Source: Iris pallida
Lineage: Eukaryota > Streptophyta > Magnoliopsida > Asparagales > Iridaceae
Direction of reading: 5' to 3'
Assembly (NCBI GenBank): GCA_029216955.1
Contig: JANAVB010004018.1
Coordinates: forward strand, 62,001-126,000
Length of the DNA stretch: 64,000 nucleotides
Shown here: positions 32,286-42,719 of the stretch, piece by piece
Position numbering within the stretch: position 1 is the first letter of the stretch
How the letters are laid out: each line of letters begins with the position of its first letter
Program-made: the position numbers and the translations under genes
Notes under the pieces: generated by a model
What the model saw: only the letters and a program-made list of their open reading frames with translations
Told to the model about the DNA's origin: nothing
Database searches by the model: none

Positions 32286-33045
32286 CAGCATCATCCCCCG
32301 AATGTTAGGACGGCCGTGGATACACGAATATATTGTGGTGCCATCCACTCTCCATCAATGTAAGAAATACATGTCCACCAGCGGCATCATCCGAACAGAG
32401 TTTGTCGATGTCGATCCTTTTAGAGGGATTGAAGCCTTCTTCACCGATGCTGATCTGTATAAATCAATTCATCCCAAAGATGAACCCAATGATGCTGATG
32501 ACGAAGCAAAAGTTGAGGCCAAACCTAACCTAGAGGTGGACATGACAATCGATGCTCCCCTAAAAGTGCGACTCAAAGGAAGGCTGCCTCAAACATCGGC
32601 TCCTATGGTAGTCAAACTTCGCGGGAAGGCACCAGCTTCTCCGGGCAGAACATCCAATAAAGCTCCGTTAAAGATACGCCTCAAAGGAAAGCCCTCTCAA
32701 ATGGAGGCTCCTCTCGTAGCCAAGCTACGGGGAAAGGCTCCAGCTCCCGGCACACCAACTGAGGCTCCCCTCAAGGTGTGGCTCAAAAGCATAGCTCCTC
32801 AGTTGTCGGCACCCGTCAGGCCACAAGAGAAGACCTCGGCGTCCTTCTCAGCACAGTCCCAGGAGCCCGGACGGGGCAAGATCCCGAAAAACTCTCCTGA
32901 ACCTCCCAAGGCTTCTCCAGTTCTCACCGATGAAAAACTTGGAGAGTACATATCGGCTAATGTCGATGCTCCATCCCTCGATGATATAATCCCTCGGGAT
33001 AAGATCCCATATTTTATCAACAAGAGTGTCTTTCAATTATTCTAG
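32286..33045 (+). pseudogene. Protease C-terminus and Leu-Arg repeat linker of element B
   Basis: After the second CAGCA the frame reads SIIPRMLGRPWIHEYIVVPSTLHQC. Relatives have about 80 residues between SIIP and the LGxPWIH motif, so the middle of protease was deleted, apart from the LARD insertion. Then RTEFVDVDPFRGIEAFF, and from about 32,540 a linker of repeated units such as APLKVRLKGRLPQ, APMVVKLRGKAP, APLKIRLKGKPSQ and APLVAKLRGKAP. It corresponds to the EPLTIRLPR repeats of A and E. It ends at DKIPYFINK, after which the frame shifts. Confidence 0.82.
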
Positions 33046-33638
33046 TCTTCCACATTGGAATACCATGTACACTCTATATAATGTACTACAGTCGTTGCAA
33101 ACACAAATAACGACTGTGAGTCATATAAATCGAATCATCCTGTACCAAGGAGTCTGTTACATAGTCCCGCCTCGGAACAAGGATGAGAAGCCCATTTTCT
33201 TTGGCAAAGTCGAGCGTCACCAAGACATCCCACCGACGGAGCCAGAACCCGACACCGACAGAATCCAAATCTCAGTACAACGATCGAGCCAAGTATCTCA
33301 TCCAAAAGATGGGTTACAACTTGAAGAGCGGCCAAGGTCTGAACTACGGCAAAGGTCGACGCCTTCCCCTACGACTTCCAGTGCCAAAAGGGAAGCCGCA
33401 AGACTACTATTACCGTACCCAATGGGGGGTAGGCTACATCACGTCTCCAACAACTCCGGAAGAATCAGAAGTAGAGGATGTCATACACTCTCACTCATCT
33501 GAAACTTCAACTTGGGACTCCGACACCAGCATCGGCTCAGTCTTCAGGAAGGTACTGTCAGCCAACATGACATCCGTACATCCTTTAGAAGATAAAGACG
33601 ACGATCAAATAGGAGAGTCCCTCGAAGAAGAACCCTAG
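33026..33638 (+). pseudogene. Protease-RT linker with G-patch-like segment, element B
   Basis: Two frames cover this stretch, so there is at least one frameshift near 33,280. The first reads LYNVLQSLQTQITTVSHINR and FFGKVER. The second, from about 33,288 to 33,440, reads AKYLIQKMGYNLKSGQGLNY, GKGRRLPLRLPVPKGKPQDY and TQWGVGY, which has the glycine pattern of a G-patch. The end (DTSIGSVFRKVLSANMTSVH, then SLEEEP and TAG at about 33,636) is shared with A and D and leads to RT. Confidence 0.75.
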
Positions 33639-33639
33639 G

Positions 33640-34675
33640 CTCAATGCCTAGGCGTGCAATAGGAGTCTCGCTTTGAATTGCGAGAACCCCCTACAGAAGG
33701 CTAAGTCGAACAGATCGACCTTGGGGATGGATCTTCATCAAAACCCATCTTTATCAGCAAGAGCTTGGTGGAAGGGGACCGAGAATCCTTGATCCAACTG
33801 GTCAAAGAATAATATCGACGTCTTCGCCTGGAGCTACGAAGTCATGCCGGGACTCAACACGCAAGTCGCAATGCACAAGCTTAACATCTTACCTGACGCT
33901 AAGCCCATTAAGCAGCAACAGCGACATTTCTATCCTAACATCATGGACGCTATTGACAAAGAGATCGACAAGCTCTTGGATAGCGGGTTCATTCGTGAAG
34001 AACAACACCCCGGCTGGGTAGCCAACATCATCCCCGTCACCAAGAAGAACGGGAAGATCCGAGTCTGCATCGATTTTTTGGACCTCAACTCTGTATGCCC
34101 AAAGGATGAGTTCCCACTCTCGATCACTGACGTAATGATCGACAACACATGTGGCTTCGAGTATATGTCCTTCATGGACGGCTACTCAGGCTACAATCAG
34201 ATCAAGATGTTCCCAGAGGACGAGAAGCATACGTCGTTCAGAACTCCAAAGGGGGTTTACTGCTACACAGTAATGCCCTTTGGCTTGAAGAATGCAGGTG
34301 CCACATACCAACGAGCTATGAGCACCATCTTTCGTCAACACCTTCGTAAGACAGTCGAGTGCTATGTTGATGATATCGCTGTTAAGAGACGTCTTAGGGG
34401 CGATCACCTACGAGACCTGAAAACAGTCTTCGACCTCATACGGGCGCATCATCTTAAAATGAACCCCGCTAAATCCTTCCTTGGGTTTCTAGTAGAAAGT
34501 TCTTGGGCTTCATCATCACTGAAAAAGGCATTCATGTCGACCCCGAGAAGACTAAAGCCATCCTTGACATGGACCCTCCGAAGAACCTCAGAGAACTTCG
34601 AGGCTACAAGGACGACTCGCCTACATCCAGAGTTTTATCGCGAATCTTTCTGAAAAATGTCAACCCTTCACCAAG
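33640..34675 (+). pseudogene. Reverse transcriptase of element B
   Basis: It starts with a decayed ELREPPTEG segment and SSKPIFISKSLVEGDRESL. An extra A near 33,811 causes a frameshift. The open part from 33,844 contains KQQQRHFYPNIMDAI, RVCIDFLDLNSVCPKDEFPL (Arg to Leu change in FRDL), MSFMDGYSGYNQIKM, PFGLKNAGATYQRAM and the catalytic YVDD at about 34,363-34,374. A frameshift near 34,490 and another near 34,610 break the thumb region. It cannot make an active enzyme. Confidence 0.88.
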
Positions 34676-34678
34676 CTT

Positions 34679-35719
34679 ATGAAAAAGAGGGTTTCTTACG
34701 TCTGGACGAAAGAATGTCAGAAAGCTTTCGACGACATCAAAGCTTATCTGACGAGTCCCCCAGTCCTGGTGGCACTCGTCGCAGGTAAACCATTCTTGCT
34801 TTATGTCCGTGTAATGGACCATTCCCTTGGCGCTTTGTTAGTCGAGAACAACAAAGTAGGCCATAAGCAGGCCATCTATTACCTCAGCAGGACGATGGTT
34901 GGGGCCGAACACCGGTACAACCCCGTAGAAAAAGAGTGTCTAGCCTTGGTGTTCGCCATCCAGAAGACTCGCCACTATGTCTCGGGACAAACAATCCATG
35001 TCATCTCCCGAGTCAATCCACTAAGAATTCTAATAACAAAATCGGGAGCGCTAAACTATCGGTTGGCTACGTGGGCGATATTATTGACACCATATGACAT
35101 GGTATTCGTACCGCAAAAGATTATCAAGGGCCAAGCATTGGCCGACTTCCTTGTCGCACACCTAATCCCGGAATCATCCAGGCTCTACGAAGGTATTCCC
35201 GATGATGTGCAAGAAGCAAACATTACCGAAGAAAGCCCAGTCTGGCAGATGTTCTTCGACGGTGCTTCCAGAACAGGCCCCAAAAGCCAAATTATCGTAG
35301 GAGTGGGGGTGGTCTTAATCTCTCTCGACAAACTAGTCATCCAACACGCCTATTCTCTTTCAGAGCCGTGCTCCAACAACGTTACAGAGTACAATGCTCT
35401 CATCATGGGACTCCAGTTAGCAAAGCAGCTGGGGGTAGAATACCTTGAGCCTTACGGTGACTCAAAACTCGTCGACAATCAAGTTCGAGTATAATATGAG
35501 GTCCGCCATGAAGTCCTGTTCTTCATAAAACATGTGCCTCGGCTACAAAACTTGGAGGCTGACGCTCTTGCTAGCCTCGCGGCCTCATTGGCAGCACTCG
35601 TCGTGACTCAACACTTCACCATAGTAGTGGGACGGGATTTGGCTTGCCCCAAAAATAATATGTGCATACGAACCAATCATGTCATGACTATCGACACCAG
35701 CATGAACGTCAGAGACTAG
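34679..35719 (+). pseudogene. Gypsy RNase H and archaeal-type RNase H of element B
   Basis: 34,679-35,494 is open for 271 codons: FLLYVRVMDHSLGALL, VEKECLALVFAIQK and FVPQKIIKGQALADFL from the first RNase H, then WQMFFDGASRTGPKSQIIVG, NNVTEYNALIMG and YGDSKLV from the second. It stops at 35,492 where relatives read GxYEVRH, and about 20 residues are missing before IKHVPRLQNLEADALASLAASLA. The last acidic residue (EADAL) is kept, but the middle of the second domain is damaged. Confidence 0.85.
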
Positions 35720-35738
35720 AGATTCCCGTTCATCAACT

Positions 35739-36968
35739 TTGCCGTCTACGGGATCCTCCCGGAAGACCCGAAAAAAGCAGTCTCAGTTAGAAGGTGCTGG
35801 CTCCAGTTCTATTACGATACGACCACTAAAATGCTGTACTGACGCTCCTACGATGGACTTATCCTCCGATGTCTATCAAACGAAGAAGCAGCCGAAGCTC
35901 TTCGAGAAGCCCATGATGGAATATGCGGAGCTCACCAACCCGATCATAATCTAGAGGACCAACTTCGACGCATGGGCTACTACTGGTCCACCATGATGGC
36001 GCTGTCGAGTATGCAAAGAAATATCGTACTTGCCAGCTGTATGCCGACTTCATCCACAGACTGTCAGAGCCTCTACACCCGACGGTTTCCTCTTGACAAT
36101 TTGAAGCCTCAGGTATGGATATAGTGAGGCTTATCACTCCTCCTTCGTCAAGGGGATACCGCTTTATCCTGGCAATCATCAACTATTTCTCTAAATGGGC
36201 GGAAGTAGTACCTCTCACAGAGGTAAAAAGCTAAAAATTGATCAGCTTCATCAAGTATCACGTCATCTGCCATTTTGGGTCATCTCAAAGGATTATCCAC
36301 GACAATGGCCCATAATTCATCGACCATGCATTCAGTAGGTTCTGTGACAAGAACCGTATTCAGAACGTGGCATCAACCGCTTACAATCCGACAGCGAACG
36401 GGTTGGCTGAAGCTTTAATAAGACCATCGTCAAGCTACTCAAAAAGGTCGTGTCATCCAACAAGCACGACTGGGATGAGAAGCTCGACGAATGCCTTTGG
36501 GCCTATCGCACAACGGTATAGACCCCGACGGGCAAAACACCATTCTTCCTGGTTTACGGGAGCGAAGCAGCGCTACCTCTGGAGATTCAAATACCCTCCT
36601 TATGGGTGGCGATCACAAATCAGTTGATGGAAGAGGACAATCAACGTCGCCGTCTGTAAGAGTTGAAAGCGCTGGACGAAAAATGCCTCTTGGCTCAACA
36701 GCGCATCGAACTTTATCAATCCCGCATATCGTATGCTTTCAACAAAAGAGTCCAAAAAAGGACTTTCCAAGTGGGCGACCTGGTTCTGGTAGTCAGAAGA
36801 CCGATGGTGATGACTCACAAAACACCGAAGAAGTTCAAACCCAAATGGGAACGACCCTTCATCATAGAGACGGTATACTCAAACGGTGCTTATCGTCTCG
36901 CTCAAGCTAATGGGGACTTGTTAATGATGTCCATCAACGACAAGTTCCTAAAAAAGTACTATTCTTGA
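35739..36968 (+). pseudogene. Integrase of element B
   Basis: This is spread over several frames: ILPEDPKKAVSVRR, EAHDGICGAHQP (zinc finger His pair), YARTCQ-like CxxC region, GMDIVRLITPPSSRGYRFIL, IIHDNGP followed by a stop, NPTANGLAEAL and LVYGSE-like text. The last segment (36,663-36,968) is open and gives the C-terminus: LAQQRIELYQSRISYAFNKR, FQVGDLVLVVRRP and INDKFLKKYYS. At least three stops and several frameshifts make it inactive. It lacks a chromodomain. Confidence 0.82.
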
Positions 36969-37540
36969 CCTCCGTCGAGAACGTACTGCCTCTCTCCAGA
37001 GAGAGGACTGGTGAACTTGACCAAACCATGTTTATACCCCTTCTTTGACAAATTGGAACCCAGCTGTTTCATTGCATTCTATCCCCAGGAGAGGGATAAC
37101 CATGTCCATATCACCTCTTAGTTGCCTCTCTTCACCTTATCAAGCAGGATCCTACACCGTATAAGATCATGCTTAAGGCAATGTTTACCACGTCCACATC
37201 ACCTCTGAGTAAACATTCCGTACAACAATCCATGTATTGTTGCACCATGGAACATCTACGTCCATATTACCTCTGAGTTGTTCTATAAACCCCCACAGAG
37301 CTCACTCGTACTATGTCCATATTACCTCTGAGTAGAAAACTCCACCAATTAGCCCATATTTACTATGTCTAAATTACCTCTGAGTAAATATGATGGTCCT
37401 CTCTTTCAACTTATCAATTCGTACCTAAAACCAAGGTACGCCAAGGATGATAAGTCCACATAAGACCCCCAGAGAAGCTTCAAGACCTCATGTATCTCGT
37501 GAAATGCCAATCCTAACTCCCCCATGGGAGTGAAAAAGGT
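36969..37540 (+). repeat. 3' non-coding repeats of element B
   Basis: After the pol stop there are five imperfect copies of CATGTCCATATTACCTCTGA (near 37,100, 37,190, 37,260, 37,313 and 37,365) and one copy of GTACGCCAAGGATGATAAG near 37,436. The same two words form a larger array at 62,930-64,000 in E and appear at the left window edge in A. No coding capacity seen. Confidence 0.8.
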
Positions 37541-37696
37541 GCCAATATGAGTATTATACATCTCCAGGAGATCAAGGAAGATGTGCTTATTCAGGTCTAT
37601 GCCTGCCTGAGTAGCACGAACAGCAGCAGCGAGACTAATCTTTTGGAGGTCGGCCCTGAACTTCGTCAGAACCCAAAGGGTCAGCTCGTCTCACTT

Positions 37697-38357
37697 CTAC
37701 ACATAGTGGCTCCAACCCTCGACCCAAAACTCTCCCTTCGGATACGATAGTTTGGCCTCTGCCAGACGATTGACGAAGGTCGAAGCAATAAATACAAAGG
37801 TATCGGTGGTAACATCGTTATAGATACCCCCGGGACGTAAAGTTCGCCAGTGATAGGCGGTTCCGGCTCGTGTGGCAGTCAAGGTATCCTTTTGGTTCGA
37901 AGACGTATCGAACCTTATGGTGCCAGCCACGGCCCCTCCTTGAGAAGGAGTGAGCTCCCATTTTATCCTTCGCTTCGAAGCAAGGCTACATAAGGCCGTC
38001 AAGGGCAATTGGCGCTCTGCTTGCTTGATATACATGTTTACATCCTTGGCCTTGAAGAACCATTCTTCCTTGATCTTCAGTACCTTCGCCTCGATGGAAG
38101 TCAGACGGCCTCCAAACAAAAACTCAAGTTTCAAAAAGGACTCATTCTCATATTCAGCAGATTTGAGTCTACCCATTTCCATCATATGTTGAAGGAAAAC
38201 ATGGTGCTGGTCACGAATCTGGGCCATCCTCTCCGGAGGCTGATCCAACATAATAGCCGCCTTGGCTGGGTTCACGACTCTTCATTAAAGTCCACACCCA
38301 GCTGACAGAGTGCATGGTCCAAGAGGACTTCGTTCAGCAGGGGGATGGTCATCGACA
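37697..38357 (-). pseudogene. Antisense ORF between pol and 3' LTR of element B (main exon)
   Basis: On the strand opposite to gag-pol, 192 codons are open from 38,275 to the TAG at 37,697 (ending WVEGWSHYV), starting at NPAKAAIMLDQ on a GTG. Upstream, in a frame shifted by two bases, an ATG at 38,352 opens MTIPLLNEVLLDHALCQLGV up to a TGA near 38,276, so one indel separates the halves. A splice acceptor-like TTTGTGTTACAG ends at 38,358. The middle part is helical and charged (RMAQIRDQHHVFLQHMMEMG, LTSIEAKVLKIKEEW). I do not recognise the family. Antisense extra ORFs at this place are known in Tat-lineage elements; whether this is one of those families needs a search. Confidence 0.6.
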
Positions 38358-38512
38358 CTGTAACACAAAATGAAACAAAGCAATCAGGGAAAAGACCAAA
38401 AGGACTTAGAAGCCCAACATGAGTATCTGAGCCGCATCACAACTTCTAGCGCATCAACCGGGCCGAAACCCAATTGCAAAAAATGGAGCCCCAGCAAAGA
38501 CACATAGGACCT

Positions 38513-38680
38513 AAGTCCATACGGGTCAGCAAGTGAGGCTTCAGCACATCATCAGGACAAAAGTCCATGCGCGTCAGCAGAAAAAGCTTTGGCGCATCAT
38601 TAGGACCTAAGTCCATGCGCATCAGCTAAAAGGGCTTCGGCACATCATCAGGAAAAAAGTCCATGTATATCAGCCAAAAC
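38513..38680. repeat. Tandem repeat inside the proposed antisense intron
   Basis: About three and a half units of about 48 bp, each starting TCCATGCGCGTCAGC or close to it and containing GGCGCATCATCAGGAC. It uses the same ATGCGCC-like word as the B LTR. Confidence 0.75.
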
Positions 38681-38767
38681 ATATCTACAAGAGGCAACTC
38701 ATCTGCAATCTGGTCACCCCAACATCACTGTAACAAAGACCAATTCAAGAGAACACCCACAGAATAC

Positions 38768-38890
38768 CTCCGGGCGAACGTCGACGTGTGTCGCCAAGAC
38801 AAAAGGGGCATCCTCCGTGTCAACCTCCATGGGCTCCTTGCCTCAGCCCCTTCCTCGGCCAGCAGAACTACGGGGAGTCTTGGGAGCCAT
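38768..38890 (-). pseudogene. Possible first exon of the antisense unit in element B
   Basis: An ATG at 38,890 opens MAPKTPRSSAGRGRG, then a TGA at 38,843-38,845, then continues in frame as GKEPMEVDTEDAPFVLATHV and DVRPE up to GAG|GTATTC, a donor-like site at 38,768/38,767. It lies about 100 bases downstream of a minus-strand TATA box. The simplest splice to 38,357 does not keep the frame of MTIPLLNEV, so the copy has decayed or the real donor is another nearby GT. This is inferred; no transcript evidence. Confidence 0.42.
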
Positions 38891-38990
38891 TTTTCAAAAA
38901 GACTAAAGGTTCTCGAAGAAGAAGGAGAAAAGAGCTCTGAGAAAGAAAAAAGCTTTGGCATAAAGTAGAAGACTCTCTCTCCTCACAGCC

Positions 38991-39004
38991 GCCTATTTAT
39001 AGGC
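38991..39004 (-). promoter_or_regulatory. TATA box for the antisense unit
   Basis: The site is GCCTATAAATAGGC, which is palindromic apart from the centre, so it could work on either strand. Downstream on minus there is a pyrimidine-rich leader and then the ATG at 38,890. Confidence 0.5.
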
Positions 39005-39312
39005 TTGGCCCCACGCGTAAACCGATAGGGCGTGACATCAAAAATTAGTCGCTTCGGTTCACGTAAAACCGACGACTGCTTATCTTTAAAATATCATCAT
39101 TAATCTTTTCTAAGATCGAGGCATTATCTCTTCCAAAAGAAGTATGCGCCCTAGCAGTATGAGCCTAAGCAACAAGCATTCCCACAGCGACGCACAGAAT
39201 GACTATACGCCAAGAAGAGTCATGCGCCTAGGCGAAGGGCATGCACCCCGACTCGTTACTTTCCATGCTTCTTGTTCAAAGTCTTCCAAAACCTGACATA
39301 ATATTTTAAAAA

Positions 39313-39327
39313 CTTTGAAGGGGGTCT
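39313..39327 (+). other. Polypurine tract of element B
   Basis: CTTTGAAGGGGGTCT lies directly before the LTR head TGTAGAAGCAT, the place where the plus-strand primer of a retrotransposon is expected. Confidence 0.7.
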
Positions 39328-41411
39328 TGTAGAAGCATAGAATTGCAGGCGCATCTATAGGCCAGAATTGCTATGCGTTTAACACCATGCGGCTAACTCA
39401 AACATGCGCCAGGGAGTTCAAACAAAGTACTTGGCAAAGCAAAGGACAGCAAAAGTATGGACATCAAAAGAGGCTTTTATTTCATATAAAAGTCTATTAC
39501 ATGTCTAAAAAAATGCTTTACAAATAAGAACTTCTACAAAAAGAAAGATCCTAAAGCTACAGCCAGGCGCAGTAACTGCCATACGCCCAATGCCAAATGC
39601 ATCATCCGTCAGGCGCATCACTCTGATGTCTCGTCATTATGGGACAGGCGCATCAGAGCCAATCAACCCTTGTCTAGCAGGAGGAGGAGCTCTCCTAGCC
39701 CGACAAAGATCGCGGCACGACGCCCCGGTCTTCGAAAGCAACAGGCACACTCGGTAGCCTATAGGGCTTCAAGCATAACGAAAGATGGAGCGCGACCTCC
39801 CCGGTCTTTGGATACAACAGGTACCATCAGCTTGTGTCGGGACTCGATGATCCCGATATTTAGATGCAACAGACACTATCACGGAAGCTCAGAGCGACGG
39901 GAAGATTGGGGCAGTGCATCTTCACCCTCGAAAAGAGCTTGTCATCATGACTTCTACAAAAACTGAGTTCGGCAGTTCGCCAAGGCGGAGCTCCGGCCAA
40001 GTTCATCTTCATGTTGAAATGAAGAAGGGAAGCAAAGCTTTCCTTCATGCGGCTATTTATAAGCACGGACAGCCTACACCCGAGTGCCAAATGGCCAACT
40101 TTCTAAATTCTATGAAATGAATTTGCATGAATAGCAAATAAATCTGTCTCCTCGTATTTAGCTAAATCAAAGCCTCGAAGAACTCAATATACGGGGCAAT
40201 AAGGATGCGACACCTGGCTGATATGCCATCAACATAATGCGTTCCTCAGGGATGCGCCCAAATAGGCCAGAGTCCCATGCGCCCAAAGAGGCACTAACCG
40301 ATGCACCCTCTTCAAACTGATCACTATCAAGCATTTAATGCTAAATGACAAAGGCGGCAACACATTCCAAGAGTCGTCCATTCAGCAGCCCTTTACAGAA
40401 ATAAAGAGCCGCAGATGTCAGCACCATCATTACACCTTAGGTCGGCAACAACTGCCATGTAGTCGATCGATCATTCGTATGTGCCTCGTGGCCATGCGCC
40501 CAAAAGATGGCGTTCGCCCAGTAGTCATACGCCCCCTCAGCTCACTTCTAATCTCAAGCAACAGAAGACTAAGCTCTGCATGCGCCTCAAAATTCATGTG
40601 CCTGGACTTGCTCATGACTCCTAAAAGTTAAGAGACCAAGTCGCCTCCCCTGCGCCTGATCCTAGGCGTACCCTAATACGATGCTCTGCATGCACCTCAA
40701 AAGCCATACGCCCAAACTTGTTATGATGCCTAAAAATCATAGGACTAAGTCGCCTCCATACGCCCGATCCTAGGCACACCCTGACAGATCACTCTCCTCC
40801 AAAATCGAGATCTTTGAGCCACGGGCATACGCCATGCGTCCTTTGACTCATTCCTATTCAAAGAATGGGTGCTAACCACCCAAGATCTCAGCAACAACTA
40901 AATCTCAGCAACTGCCACATGATAGCTCCTTTGTAGCCCAACGAAGCAGTTTGAGCAGATTCTACCACAACTAGGGGCGCATCGTCCATGCGCCCCCGCC
41001 AGCATCAGCCACATGGCGTTTCCATATCAAGGCGCATTCGACATATGTGCACATGAGCAGCCAGCCTGCTATCTATAAAAAGAAGGATCACTCCTTCGTG
41101 AGAGACGGCCATACACAGACAGAGAGAGGTATATACAGACAGACTGTTATATCCACATTCAGAGGCCAGAAGAGACACTTTACGTCCACTTCTCTTTGCA
41201 ACTCTCCAGCATCAAGAGCAACCCAGACCTTCAGAGAGTTCAAGATCGTCGTCAGATCGTCAACAGAGTCAACGTATTACCACTCACTCCATCGACACAG
41301 TTGCCAAATAAAAACAAAAGTGTACTCCTAGGACTACATCTAAGTCCTACATTGTACTATTTTCTGTTTGTAATTAAAAACATCAATCCCAAAGAGTTTT
41401 AATGGCATACA
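39328..41411 (+). repeat. 3' LTR of element B
   Basis: 2,084 bp from TGTAGAAGCATAG to ATGGCATACA. It is intact and shows the part missing from the 5' LTR. ATGCGCC words recur through it (for example near 40,494, 40,580 and 40,988). A TATA box CTATAAAAAG is at 41,073-41,082. After the end the flank starts GGGGG; the matching left flank is not in the window. Confidence 0.88.
41073..41082 (+). promoter_or_regulatory. TATA box of the B 3' LTR
   Basis: CTATAAAAAG, matching TCTATAAATT at 15,644 in the 5' LTR. Confidence 0.65.
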
Positions 41412-42719
41412 GGGGGATAGTCTCGCCCGCCTCCTATACTCGCCTAGAAGACCCGGTTGTCATCGAGCAGGAAGCTAGTCGTATTGCTTGTGAGAAGAAG
41501 GAACATCTCATAGCTTCTCTTTGTCAGCAGCTTCAGGGATTTTGTGTGGACATTTGAATCTGTCCTCCCTCCATTTTGTGTACTTCTTTGTATACTTTTT
41601 TTTGAATAGAAGTCATGGAAATTTACCTCCCCTTTTTATTTTGTGGACCCATTCTAAGATCGGGCTCGTTCAGGCTTTTTTGGGGTGTGACATGGCTAGC
41701 ACGTAGTCTTTCCCCTTTTTATTGCCACCGTGGCAGGCATAGGGCTTGAGTTCCACGATTTGACCAGGTCCAGTTGTAAGTTTGAAGGATAGGCTCCTTG
41801 TTAGTTGTAGAGGAGTTACTCACTATTTAATTGGGGAATGGCTCTTCACTTGTCCTCTTGATGAATATTGTGGCTATAAATATAACTTTCAGGAAAGCTC
41901 TTCTTCTACAATCTCACATATTTATTTTCTTCTTTATGCTCGAGTACCTCTTCTGCTCTCATGACCTGGAGCCTTTTTCTTCTTTGGTGGATCGAGCATG
42001 AGTTGTGGTGGCGGTTAGCACCGAGTCTTCAGATGATGGGAAGGTTGAAGTGCCAGAGAGTACTCCTAACGTCGCGAGGAACGGTCTCGTTAAATTTTCT
42101 TTCTGATGTAAGGACGAACCGGGAAGCGGTGCCTTTTGTACAAAGTAGGGTTCTCCGCCTTCTAATTGTTAGCTTCACCTTTCTAGGATAAGACGACATG
42201 CTTCTCTTGCTTTGCGCGAGGAGGATGCTGGTCTTCGAGTTTTGGTTGATTGCTTGTCCCCCGTAATTCTTCTTTCATTCTTGCTTGGGATGAGTTGCCT
42301 TGACCTTGGAAAGAGGCTTGGAAGCTCTTATACGGTTCATCACTACATGGTAGGACCTATGACGTATTGACCTTTCAGAGGAAGCAGTACACAAGTGTTG
42401 GAACCCAGCTGCAGCAAGATTCCATGTAAAAACAAGTTCTTGTATGTGACTAAAACATGTAACAGATTTTCCTTTTTGATATGAGTCTTCGTCTTCTCTT
42501 TTATGAGGATGTGAATATTTTAACCAGAGGTATGATGGACGTAGTAAAAAAAATACTTGACATCCATTTTGTAGAAAGTTCGACATCTTATTAAAGGGTC
42601 TGTTCATGTTTAAGCTTTATAACAAGAAACTTATTAAGAGACATGGCATATTGAGAAGTCGTATGCATTTTCTCTCTATTTTTTGAATGCGATCTGTGGG
42701 ACTCTGGCCGCAAAAATAC
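41412..42719. other. Unassigned flank of element B
   Basis: It begins with a coding-like plus-strand stretch of about 45 codons (LEDPVVIEQEASRIACEKKE, LIASLCQQLQGFCVDI, then a stop near 41,558), Glu/Lys-rich and helical, as if it were the tail of a protein. The rest is T-rich and holds only short frames on both strands. I recognise no family. It could be the remains of another element in which B inserted, or of a host gene. No RNA gene seen. Confidence 0.4.

Larger units (their letters stand above)
14175..41411 (+). mobile_element. Element B: Tat/Ogre-like Gypsy retrotransposon, split by nested insertions
   Basis: Read on plus: a partial 5' LTR (14,175-15,983), primer-binding site, pre-Gag, Gag, protease (first part), a 12.6-kb insertion (19,643-32,285), protease (last part), linker, RT, two RNases H, integrase, a 3' repeat, an antisense unit, a polypurine tract and a 3' LTR (39,328-41,411). 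Both LTRs end at the same ATGGCA word. The frame has many stops and frameshifts, so it is an old copy; by eye the first 185 shared LTR bases differ at about one in ten positions. The left end of the 5' LTR is separated by F and not visible. Confidence 0.9.

Noticed and set aside
37697..38275. An env-like gene in B
   Set aside because: The ORF has no signal peptide or transmembrane segment and is on the antisense strand, so it does not fit an env gene.
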